NCBI GenBank assembly: GCA_947460085.1
Contig: CANHGA010000095.1
Location: 1-7,753, forward strand
Reading direction: 5' to 3'
DNA length: 7,753 nt
DNA from: Synechococcaceae cyanobacterium
GTDB lineage: Bacteria; Cyanobacteriota; Cyanobacteriia; PCC-6307; Cyanobiaceae
Each line of letters opens with the position of its first letter. Positions within the stretch are counted from its first letter, which is position 1. The notes below the pieces were generated by a model. That model was not told the origin of the DNA. It was given only the letters and a program-made list of their open reading frames with translations, and made no database searches. Shown piece after piece: positions 1 to 5,332 of this stretch. The position numbers were made by a program, and so were the translations under genes.

Positions 1-71
1 AAAGGGATAGGTGAGATAGACATGAACCGTGGAGAGTTGGAGGAGCGGGACAAAGTGTTGATAGGGAAAGA
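1..71 (-). pseudogene. GT4 glycosyltransferase fragment, inverted at window edge
   Basis: Read on the minus strand, this stretch gives an open frame containing YQHFVPLLQLST followed by VHVYLTYPF. That is the conserved segment just before the donor-binding region of a cyanobacterial GT4 (GT-B fold) glycosyltransferase. The C-terminal part would lie beyond base 1. Homology seems to fade around bases 67-71, where the plus-strand fragment begins, so no N-terminal half is present. It is not a copy of the plus-strand gene: the codons for LST differ from those for VSR at three of nine bases. It is either a remnant of a second glycosyltransferase gene or one side of a chimeric join. The frame and motif are visible; the origin is inference. 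Confidence 0.5.
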
Positions 72-107
72 GTGTCCAGGGTTCATGTCTATCTCACCTA
101 TCCCTTT
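1..107. repeat. 28-bp perfect inverted repeat with 51-bp spacer
   Basis: Bases 1-28 are the exact reverse complement of bases 80-107; the pairing breaks at 29/79. Both arms code VHVYLTYPF of a glycosyltransferase, on opposite strands, so the repeat comes from two similar coding fragments placed head to head rather than from a transposon end. The outer boundary coincides with base 1, so the identity could continue beyond the window. Confidence 0.9.
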
Positions 108-389
108 GTCTTGAGCTGGAGCCTGCTGGAAGCCATGAGCATCGGCTGTGCCATCGTCGCCAGCGATACCTCCCCGGTGCGTGAGGCCATCGAAGACGGC
201 CGCACCGGCCGCTTGGTCGACTTCTTTGACCATGAGGCCCTGAGTAACAGCATTTGCGAGCTCCTCGACGATCCAGCCGCTCGAGAGCGCCTCGGCCAAG
301 CCGCCCGCAACTTCGCGATCGCCCAGTACGACCTGCAGTCCATTTGTCTGCCGAGGCAGCTCGAATGGGTGAACCAACTTGTCGCTTAA
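72..389 (+). CDS. GT4 glycosyltransferase, C-terminal part only (5' truncated)
   Basis: This is the C-terminal ~105 residues of a GT4-family (GT-B fold) glycosyltransferase, an enzyme that moves a sugar from a nucleotide-sugar donor to a glycan or lipid acceptor, probably for cell-surface polysaccharide. Visible are VHVYLTYPFVLSWSLLEAM, then GCAIVASDTSPVREAIEDG, GRLVDFF, and a closing helix rich in E and R, as in the donor-binding half of GT4 enzymes. The final Glu of the EX7E motif is present in LLEAM, but the residue eight places earlier is Phe, not Glu; from memory this is usual for this cyanobacterial subgroup. Family members are several hundred residues long, so most of the protein is missing. 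Upstream of about base 70 homology stops at the inverted junction. The GTG at 72 is not a true start; it codes the internal Val of VSRVHV. Confidence 0.8.
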   Translation: MSRVHVYLTYPFVLSWSLLEAMSIGCAIVASDTSPVREAIEDGRTGRLVDFFDHEALSNSICELLDDPAARERLGQAARNFAIAQYDLQSICLPRQLEWVNQLVA

Positions 390-406
390 ACCAACTTGCC
401 GCTTAA
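372..406. repeat. 17-bp tandem duplication over the glycosyltransferase stop codon
   Basis: Bases 373-389 (ACCAACTTGTCGCTTAA) are repeated directly at 390-406 with one change (T382 to C399). The first copy codes the last residues NQLVA and the TAA stop. The second copy lies after the stop, so the protein is not altered. Confidence 0.9.
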
Positions 407-421
407 GGGCAGTTTTCTTCC
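397..421 (+). terminator. Possible weak terminator after the glycosyltransferase
   Basis: TGCC at 397-400 can pair with GGCA at 408-411 around a 7-base loop, followed by GTTTTCTTCC. A four-base stem is short for an intrinsic terminator, so this is only a candidate. It uses the second copy of the 17-bp duplication as its left arm. Confidence 0.25.
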
Positions 422-468
422 CTTTCGCCATGCCGTAGCTAGGGTTAGCAAATCAGTTTTTAGGTTCC

Positions 469-633
469 ATGTCTGTCAATCGCCTCGCAGCCATGGCACT
501 AGTCCTGGCTTCATCCCTTTCGGTTGTAACCATGCAGTTGGTTGCTGCCCCAGGTCCAGCTGCTGCCTGCGAAAAGCACCTCAATGGCCATCAGAACAGC
601 TCGGATACGGCTCCTGAGTCCACCAAGAAGTAA
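469..633 (+). CDS. Small exported protein, 54 aa, unknown function
   Basis: An ATG at 469 opens a 54-codon frame ending in TAA at 631-633. Residues 1-33 look like a signal peptide: MSVNR, a hydrophobic core (LAAMALVLASSLSVV), and an Ala-rich end before CEKHLNG. Cleavage before the only cysteine, Cys34, is plausible for signal peptidase I (AAA at -3 to -1); a lipoprotein is less likely because position -3 is Ala rather than Leu or Val. The mature part would be about 21 polar residues containing CEKHLNGHQNSSDT and a Lys-rich end. I recall similar short exported proteins in marine picocyanobacteria but cannot check this here. No clear Shine-Dalgarno sequence precedes the ATG, which is common in this group. 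The signal-peptide pattern is the main reason to prefer this frame over the overlapping 396-617 frame. Confidence 0.7.
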   Translation: MSVNRLAAMALVLASSLSVVTMQLVAAPGPAAACEKHLNGHQNSSDTAPESTKK

Positions 634-642
634 CCCACCGAT

Positions 643-665
643 TACCTCAGAGCTACCTCAGAGCT
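643..665. repeat. 11-bp perfect tandem duplication over a stop codon
   Basis: TACCTCAGAGC at 643-653 is repeated exactly at 654-664, with the period continuing one base to 665. On the minus strand each copy contains a TGA; the TGA at 660-658 is the stop of the 168-aa gene and the second lies 11 bases downstream in another frame. Confidence 0.9.
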
Positions 666-1164
666 CCGACTCGGCTCGCCACTGTTCCCCATCGGCGGCC
701 AGGGCATGACAGTCAATCCGGTCCTCTTGGATCACGCAGTTTCCGCGGGCCAGCCGGGCCAGGGGTAAACCAGCGGGTAATCCGGAGGGTTCCAATCTGC
801 CGCTCGCCACGGTGCTCACCTCCAGTTGGGTGGGCCACTGGGGTTTGCAAGCGCCGTCGCGGTTGCAGCGCATGGGCAATTGGCCTTTGGCCAAGGCACC
901 GGCAAAGACCACCACTTCCCCTGCGGCCACAAAGCGGGCACTGAGGAGGCCTTCGATGTTCTGTTCCAGCCTCAATTTGAGGCAACCCTGGCTGGGTTGT
1001 TTGCTGCTGCGATTGGCGGGCTGATGCAGGATCTGGCAGCTGTTCAGGGTTTGTTCCCAACGCCCAAAGCTCTCGCTGCCGGCCTTTGGGGCTAGGGCCA
1101 TGCCCCAGGCGAGGCAGCCCGTGAGGCCGATGAGCAGAGCGCCTTGGGGCTTTACGGGGGGCAC
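658..1164 (-). CDS. Cysteine-rich exported protein or lipoprotein, 168 aa, unknown function
   Basis: I chose the GTG at 1164-1162, one base after the stop of the preceding gene. The frame is open further up to 1212, but an earlier start would overlap that gene by up to 47 bases. From the GTG, residues 1-17 read as a short signal peptide: one Lys, a hydrophobic ALLIGL, then LTGC, which fits a lipobox with Cys17 as the lipid-modified residue. An alternative is signal peptidase I cleavage after ALA at 23-25. Six further cysteines lie at 43, 61, 100, 106, 143 and 152, in three near pairs, which suggests disulfides outside the cytoplasm. The middle carries CNRDGACKPQWP. I do not recognise a characterised family. 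It probably forms a two-gene operon with the upstream CxxC protein and relies on translational coupling. Its stop lies in an 11-bp tandem duplication. Confidence 0.7.
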   Translation of the reverse strand: MPPVKPQGALLIGLTGCLAWGMALAPKAGSESFGRWEQTLNSCQILHQPANRSSKQPSQGCLKLRLEQNIEGLLSARFVAAGEVVVFAGALAKGQLPMRCNRDGACKPQWPTQLEVSTVASGRLEPSGLPAGLPLARLARGNCVIQEDRIDCHALAADGEQWRAESEL

Positions 1165-1165
1165 G

Positions 1166-1360
1166 TCAGTAATTGGAATCGGCCACGCAATAGCCCTCGC
1201 AGCTGATCCCATTGCTGGCTGTGCGGCCGCAGTGGTGGCAAAGCACCGGTTCCGGGACCTTTTCCAGGTCCTTGTCGGTCGCCGTGCTGGCGGGGGAAGG
1301 GCTGCCGGGGAGCTGCGTCACAGGGGGAGTTGGCAGCAGTTCACCCATATTGATCGGCAT
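1166..1360 (-). CDS. Small CxxC protein, 64 aa, possible zinc-binding
   Basis: This 64-residue frame has a Pro/Ser/Thr-rich first half and a compact C-terminal half, CHHCGRTASNGISCEGYC, ending VADSNY. The four cysteines, at 41, 44, 54 and 58, are spaced C-x2-C-x9-C-x3-C and could bind one zinc or form a small metal cluster. I recall similar short proteins with a CHHCGRTASNG-like core in cyanobacteria, with no assigned function. No signal peptide or membrane segment is visible. The start could instead be the second ATG at 1348 (MGELLPTPP), giving 60 residues. The stop lies one base before the GTG of the next gene on the same strand. The start faces the reductase start across 23 bases, so both promoters must overlap coding sequence or each other. 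Confidence 0.75.
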   Translation of the reverse strand: MPINMGELLPTPPVTQLPGSPSPASTATDKDLEKVPEPVLCHHCGRTASNGISCEGYCVADSNY

Positions 1361-1374
1361 CTTCGTCTACGAAG
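1361..1374. promoter_or_regulatory. Short palindrome between divergent start codons
   Basis: CTTCGT and ACGAAG form a 6-bp inverted repeat around a CT centre, filling half of the 23-base gap between the two divergent ATGs. It could be an operator or a chance repeat. Its right end overlaps GAAGGG (1371-1376), a Shine-Dalgarno-like sequence seven bases before the reductase ATG. Confidence 0.25.
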
Positions 1375-1383
1375 GGCTTCACG

Positions 1384-2379
1384 ATGGCGCATGACGAGGC
1401 TCTTTTGGCGGCTGATGCCGCCCCGGCTCCTGGGATCGGTGTGGGCACCTGGGCCTGGGGCAACCAGTTGTTGTGGGGATACAACCCCAGTCAGGACCCG
1501 GAGCTGAACGCCACGTTTTTGGAGGCCGTGGGGGTGGGGCTTCACTTTTTTGATACCGCAGATTCCTACGGCACCGGGCGTTTCAACGGCCGTAGTGAGG
1601 CGCTGTTGGGCCAGTTTTGTGCCGGTCTCTGTGCCGCAGATCAACAGAAGCTTTGCGTTGCCACCAAGTTGGCGCCCTTCCCCTGGCGGTTAGGCCGCCG
1701 CGGCTACGACCGGGGCTTTGCGGCCTCCAAGCAGCGGCTTGGCGGCAAGCTCGATCGGGTGCAATTGCACTGGAGCACCGCCCGCTATGCCCCATGGCAG
1801 GAGGGCCCCCTGCTGGAGGGCCTCGCCGATTTGGTGGCCCGCGGTGAGGTGGCGGAGCTTGGCGTTTCCAATATGGGGCCGGTGCGACTGCGTCAGTTGC
1901 ATCAGCACTTGGCCCAGCGGGGCGTCGCCCTCAAAAGCGTGCAAGTGCAGCTGTCCTTGCTGGCCCCAGATCCTTTGCAGCCCGGCGGGGTGGCCGAGGT
2001 CTGCCGCGACCTGGGAATCGAGCTGATTGCCTATAGCCCCCTGGCCCTAGGCCTGTTGGCTGGGGTGCCTGGCGATCGGCCCCAGGGTCCGAGGGGGGGC
2101 TTGTTTCGGCGTATAGGCCCTGCTTTGGGTTCCCTGTTTGAGCTGATGGAGCGGATCGGCCAAGCCCATGGCGCCCCTAAATCTGCGGTGGCGCTGAATT
2201 GGTGCCGCGCCCATGGGGCCATGCCCATCCCTGGCCTGCGGCGGGTTCAGCAGGTGCAACAGGCGGCGGCCGCCCTGGCATGGCAGCTCAGCGAGGCCGA
2301 GCGGCTCGAGCTGGATGGGGTGGCCTTTGGGCTGCCCGCCCAGGCCCGGATGCCAGCCAACCCGTTTCAGAGTGCCTAG
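1384..2379 (+). CDS. Aldo/keto reductase, 331 aa
   Basis: This is a cytosolic NADPH-dependent oxidoreductase of the aldo/keto reductase superfamily (TIM barrel). It reduces a carbonyl compound, but the natural substrate cannot be read from sequence. The catalytic tetrad is complete: Asp57 and Tyr62 in FFDTADSYG, Lys95 in VATK, and His129 in VQLHW. The cofactor-binding side shows GVSNMG (160-165), LIAYSPLALGLL (214-225) and a C-terminal PIPGLRRVQQV (281-291) of the type that grips the NADP phosphate. Length is normal for the family. The form GVGTWAWGNQLLWGY near the N-terminus resembles the plant-plastid/cyanobacterial subgroup related to Arabidopsis At1g06690. The ATG at 1384 has GAAGGG seven bases upstream. 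The TAG stop overlaps the stop of the convergent unknown gene. Confidence 0.93.
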   Translation: MAHDEALLAADAAPAPGIGVGTWAWGNQLLWGYNPSQDPELNATFLEAVGVGLHFFDTADSYGTGRFNGRSEALLGQFCAGLCAADQQKLCVATKLAPFPWRLGRRGYDRGFAASKQRLGGKLDRVQLHWSTARYAPWQEGPLLEGLADLVARGEVAELGVSNMGPVRLRQLHQHLAQRGVALKSVQVQLSLLAPDPLQPGGVAEVCRDLGIELIAYSPLALGLLAGVPGDRPQGPRGGLFRRIGPALGSLFELMERIGQAHGAPKSAVALNWCRAHGAMPIPGLRRVQQVQQAAAALAWQLSEAERLELDGVAFGLPAQARMPANPFQSA

Positions 2380-3014
2380 ATCGCTTCTGGGGTGAGAACC
2401 ACCGGCATGGCAGGCGGGCGGACCAGGGGCACCACGGGGCTAGGGATCGCCTCCTCAACTCCAGCCGCTTCCGGACCACAGGCGGTGAGGGCCTCTTGCA
2501 GCAGGGAATCAAACGTGGAGCCGGGCAGCCGGTGGCGCGCCAATTCCAGGAAAGCCCGGGCAAGGGATTCGCCGGCGGCGGCCCGTAGGGCGGGATTGTT
2601 GCGCCGCAGTTCCTGCTCTTCACAGATGGCGCGGGTGAAGCGCTCGGTGACATCGCGTTTGGTGGCGGCGCGAATCCGGGTGTCTTGTTCGGCTTGGGAG
2701 AGGAACGGCTGGCCATCGAGTTCATCGAGCCGCCGGGTGAGGCTCTCGAGCACCTCCTGCACCTCTTTGGCCACGTGGGCCAGTTGGCCATCGGAGAGGC
2801 GGGGTAAGTCGGCCACGTACACCTTGCCGTGGTCACGCAGGGTCAAGAAGGTGGGACGCATGCCGCCACTTCCCTGCCCACCATTGGTTTGACCCATACC
2901 CCGCTGGGGGGCCCCAACCAGCTCCCTGGGGCGCTGGGGCCGCACGGGCTGGGCCGGGCCAGCCGAACTGCGTCGCCGGGTAATGCGCTGCCCTGTAGAC
3001 AAACCACTATTCAT
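2376..3014 (-). CDS. Conserved-type hypothetical protein, 212 aa
   Basis: I do not recognise a named family. From the ATG at 3014 the protein has a basic, Pro/Gly/Gln-rich and probably disordered N-terminus (residues 1-52). A compact region follows: RPTFLTLRDHGKVYVADLP, then helix-rich sequence with many charged residues (about 74-160). The tail is rich in Pro and Val and ends PVVLTPEAI. No signal peptide or membrane span is visible, so it is probably cytosolic. A TTG at 3023 would add three residues; an internal ATG before RPTF would remove the disordered head and give about 161 residues, and I cannot exclude it. It lies downstream of purM on the same strand with a 172-base gap, so co-transcription is possible but unproven. 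Its TAG stop shares a CTAG with the convergent reductase stop. Confidence 0.8.
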   Translation of the reverse strand: MNSGLSTGQRITRRRSSAGPAQPVRPQRPRELVGAPQRGMGQTNGGQGSGGMRPTFLTLRDHGKVYVADLPRLSDGQLAHVAKEVQEVLESLTRRLDELDGQPFLSQAEQDTRIRAATKRDVTERFTRAICEEQELRRNNPALRAAAGESLARAFLELARHRLPGSTFDSLLQEALTACGPEAAGVEEAIPSPVVPLVRPPAMPVVLTPEAI

Positions 3015-3186
3015 GGGAACCAACTAACTGATCTCAACGTCGTTAAGCCCACCACGCCCCTCGGGTTGTGGTGTCCGTGGGCCGAACCTTACGCAAACGG
3101 CCATCGCTTTGAGGGCGGTTCCCCGCAAGGTGATGCATATGCGACTCCACCCCAGGCCTTTTGAGGCCCCGTTTTAAGCGCGCTGC
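3015..3186. other. Spacer between purM and the 212-aa gene
   Basis: There is no gene here that I believe; the plus-strand frame through it (2829-3164) is a shadow of the neighbouring gene. A 5-bp hairpin (GGCCT 3155-3159, AGGCC 3164-3168) lacks a T-run in the purM direction. I could not identify a clear promoter for the downstream gene. Confidence 0.5.
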
Positions 3187-4227
3187 TCAGGCTTCAAAGG
3201 GCAGGCCGGCGAGCCCCGTCGCCGGTGCTTCCCCATTGGCCACCGAGCCGCGGCACCAGGCGGCATATCCCGCTTGCTCACAGGTGGCCAGGGTGGATTC
3301 CAGGGCTTCCGGTGGCACCACAAGGCAGTAGCCCACCCCGAGGTTGAAGGTGTTCCAGAGGTCTGCCTCTGGCACGTCGCCGGCGGCTTGCAACCAGCCA
3401 AACAACGTTGGCCGTGACCAGCTCGCCGGATCGATGACCCCATGGAGGCCGGCCGGGATACAGCGGGGCAGGTTTTCAGGCAGGCCGCCGCCGGTGATGT
3501 GGGCCATGCCATGGAGGGGGATGGCGGCTTGCTTGAGGGCCTTCACCAGGGCGCCGTACAACCGGGTTGGGGCGAGTAGGGCCTCGATCAGGGATTGATC
3601 GGAACCTGGCAGGGGGGTGCCGGCATCGATCGCCTGGTCTTCGAGGATGCGCCGTACCAGGCTGAAGCCATTGCTATGGACCCCGCTGCTGGCGATGGCC
3701 ACGATGGAGTCGCCGGCCACCACGCTGCTGCCGTCAATCACCTCAGCGGCTTCCACCACGGCCACGCAGAAGCCGGCCAGGTCGTAGCGACCGGGCCCGT
3801 AGAAACCAGGCATCTCAGCGGTTTCCCCACCCAAAAGGGCACAGCCGCTCTGGAGGCAGCCATCGGCAATGCCCTCCACCACCTCCGCCATCGCCTCGGG
3901 GCTGAGCTTGCCGGTGGCGATGTAGTCGAGGAAGAACAGGGGTTCGGCGCCGCTTGTGATCACGTCGTTGACGCACATCGCCACCAGGTCGATGCCCACA
4001 TCGTGGTGATGGCCGTGGGCCTGGGCCAGCTCCAGCTTGGTGCCAACCCCATCACTCCCTGCCACCAGGAGGGGGTCCTTGAGGCCCGCCGGTAGGCGGC
4101 AGAGGCCTCCGAATCCCCCCAACCCCCCCACCACTTCGGGGCGACGGGTGGCATCCACGCTGGAGCGAATGCGCTCCACAAACGCTCTGCCGGCTGCCAC
4201 ATCCACCCCTGCTGTGCGGTAGTCCAT
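3187..4227 (-). CDS. purM: Phosphoribosylformylglycinamidine cyclo-ligase (AIR synthetase)
   Basis: PurM closes the imidazole ring in de novo purine synthesis: FGAM + ATP gives AIR + ADP + phosphate, in the cytosol, usually as a homodimer. The protein shows MDYRTAGVDV at the start, GSDGVGTK (57-64), DLVAMCVNDV (80-89), FFLDYIATGKL (98-108), GGETAEMPGFY (133-143) and, later, GIVAIASSGVHSNGFSL-like and HITGGGLPENL motifs, all typical of PurM and the wider PurM/PurL ATP-binding superfamily. At 346 residues it is full length. The frame is open further to 4338, but MDYRTAGVDV matches the usual family start, so the extra 37 residues are rejected. No strong Shine-Dalgarno sequence precedes the ATG. 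It diverges from rlpA across a 465-base spacer and lies 172 bases upstream of an unknown gene on the same strand. Confidence 0.97.
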   Translation of the reverse strand: MDYRTAGVDVAAGRAFVERIRSSVDATRRPEVVGGLGGFGGLCRLPAGLKDPLLVAGSDGVGTKLELAQAHGHHHDVGIDLVAMCVNDVITSGAEPLFFLDYIATGKLSPEAMAEVVEGIADGCLQSGCALLGGETAEMPGFYGPGRYDLAGFCVAVVEAAEVIDGSSVVAGDSIVAIASSGVHSNGFSLVRRILEDQAIDAGTPLPGSDQSLIEALLAPTRLYGALVKALKQAAIPLHGMAHITGGGLPENLPRCIPAGLHGVIDPASWSRPTLFGWLQAAGDVPEADLWNTFNLGVGYCLVVPPEALESTLATCEQAGYAAWCRGSVANGEAPATGLAGLPFEA

Positions 4228-4692
4228 CGCGGGAAGCCCGATCGCTGCTACACCGATCCTCCAACGCCGGGTTCTCGCGTTAGGCAGGCGTTGGGCCCGA
4301 TCACCGCAAAAAGGGGCACCCAAGGACTGCCAAGGCACCAGCCAAAGACGCCCAGGGCGGTGGACAATCTCCTGATTGGCACATTGTTCGATTGGCTTGG
4401 CTTATGCGGCTGATTTGACTCGCTGATGCTTTTTGCTCTTGCCGTGCCCCCGGAGCCTAGGTAGGGGCGCTGGTTTGGGATTTGATTGCTAATCCTGATC
4501 ATTGATTGGGGTGATCAATGTGACCAGGTGATGGCGAAATTGAGGTTAGGTTTTGTGGGTAGTCAATTTGCGTTAGGAACTCCGGTAGCGAATTCGCATC
4601 TCAATCCTCTCCAGTTTTGAGCACGAATCCAACGCTCCCGTACCACTTATTTCCTTGTGGTTGCTGCCTGGTTGTGGCGGGTTTCGTTTGTT
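4228..4692. other. 465-bp divergent intergenic region, purM / rlpA
   Basis: This gap carries the upstream regions of both purM (minus) and rlpA (plus). It is less GC-rich than its flanks, especially from about 4370 to 4620, as expected for promoter DNA. I see no convincing -35/-10 pair, no tRNA, and no coding frame I believe; the 84-codon minus frame (4248-4502) has unconvincing composition. The clearest structure is the inverted repeat at 4500-4520. A GCCCC/GGGGC pair around 4445-4468 is weak. Confidence 0.6.
4494..4528. promoter_or_regulatory. Inverted repeat, possible operator
   Basis: CATTGAT (4500-4506) and ATCAATG (4514-4520) form a perfect 7-bp inverted repeat with a 7-bp spacer, flanked by CCTG (4494-4497) and CAGG (4525-4528), which also pair. 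The 21-bp dyad has the size of a dimer-binding operator and is AT-richer than its surroundings. It does not match the NtcA pattern GTA-N8-TAC. No regulator can be named. Confidence 0.35.
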
Positions 4693-5223
4693 ATGCGTCG
4701 AACTCTCTCCCTGGGCACGCTGGCCCTGCTTCTTTCCGGTAGTGCCATGGCTCCTGTCCTGGCCGATTCCAGCCGAGCCTCCACCCGTGATGGCGAGCTC
4801 CAGTCTCCAGCCATCAGCACTGAAATCGCTCTCCGCGATGCCGGTGGTTTCACCAGCCAGGACGACACCCTGCTCCAACAGGGGCCTGAGTTGCAGGTTG
4901 ACCCGATTGCGGTCCCCGCTCCCAAGGTCATCCGCTCCTATCAAGGTCAGGCCAGCTGGTACGGACCTGGCTTTTACGGAAACCGCACCGCCAGCGGAGA
5001 AGTGCTGCGTCGCGGCACCTTCACGGCGGCCCACCGCTCCCTGCCTTTTGGGACAAAGGTGCTCGTCACCAACATGACCAATGGCAAAACGGCGATGGTG
5101 CGCATCAACGACCGTGGCCCCTTCCACGGCGCCCGCGTGATCGATTTGGCCCATGGTGCCGCCAGTGAGCTTGGCCTCACCTCCAGTGGAACCGCCAGCG
5201 TCAAGCTTCAAGTGATCCAGTAA
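4693..5223 (+). CDS. rlpA: RlpA-like septal ring lytic transglycosylase
   Basis: RlpA proteins are exported peptidoglycan hydrolases or binders that act at the division septum; Pseudomonas RlpA cleaves glycan strands lacking stem peptides. The ATG at 4693 starts a signal peptide (MRRTLSLGTLALLLSGS, likely cleaved after VLA at 22-24), and a polar linker follows to about residue 85. The C-terminal half is a double-psi beta-barrel: ASWYGPGFYGNRTASGE, TAAHRSLPFGTKVLVTN, VRINDRGPF and DLAHGAASELGL. Glu103, His114 and Asp140 have the same spacing as the proposed active-site residues of Pseudomonas RlpA (Glu120, His131, Asp157). There is no SPOR domain, as in many short cyanobacterial members, and no lipobox. 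At 176 residues it appears complete. A GTG at 4657 in frame would put 12 residues before the signal peptide and is rejected. A terminator follows. Confidence 0.92.
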   Translation: MRRTLSLGTLALLLSGSAMAPVLADSSRASTRDGELQSPAISTEIALRDAGGFTSQDDTLLQQGPELQVDPIAVPAPKVIRSYQGQASWYGPGFYGNRTASGEVLRRGTFTAAHRSLPFGTKVLVTNMTNGKTAMVRINDRGPFHGARVIDLAHGAASELGLTSSGTASVKLQVIQ

Positions 5224-5253
5224 CCAGGGTTGGCCTTTGGGCCCGACCCTGGT
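5223..5253 (+). other. Strong hairpin directly after the rlpA stop codon
   Basis: ACCAGGGT (5223-5230) pairs fully with ACCCTGGT (5246-5253); inside it GGCC (5232-5235) pairs with GGCC (5240-5243) around TTTG. The stem begins on the last base of the rlpA TAA. There is no T-run after it, so it is probably not a terminator by itself; it may protect the 3' end of rlpA mRNA. Confidence 0.55.
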
Positions 5254-5276
5254 CCTGGCACCGAATCCCGATCGCC

Positions 5277-5313
5277 AACCCATCCGCCAATCTGGCGGGT
5301 GGGTTTTTGTTTT
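5277..5313 (+). terminator. Intrinsic terminator between rlpA and panC-cmk
   Basis: AACCCATCCGCCA (5277-5289) pairs with TGGCGGGTGGGTT (5293-5305) over 13 bases, with one T-G wobble (5283/5299), around an ATC loop. TTTGTTTT follows. This is the form of a strong rho-independent terminator for rlpA. Only 19 bases separate it from the panC-cmk ATG. Confidence 0.88.
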
Positions 5314-5332
5314 GCCCCCGCGCGTCCCCACC

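Noticed and set aside
1..107. Inverted repeat as an insertion-sequence end
   Set aside because: Both arms code a conserved glycosyltransferase motif, there is no transposase frame, and no target-site duplication can be seen.
315..322. GCGATCGC (cyanobacterial HIP1 palindrome)
   Set aside because: It is a single copy inside a coding region; one occurrence carries no weight without a genome count.
396..617. Plus-strand 73-codon frame after the glycosyltransferase
   Set aside because: It overlaps, in another frame, the 54-aa gene with a good signal peptide; its own translation has no plausible domain or composition.
3155..3175. GGCCT/AGGCC hairpin followed by CCGTTTT as a terminator
   Set aside because: The stem is only five bases, the T-run is displaced, and the orientation does not serve the minus-strand genes on either side.
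4248..4502. Minus-strand 84-codon frame in the purM upstream region, and the 37-residue N-terminal extension of purM
   Set aside because: The composition is unlike a real protein, and PurM proteins usually begin at the MDYRTAGVDV position.
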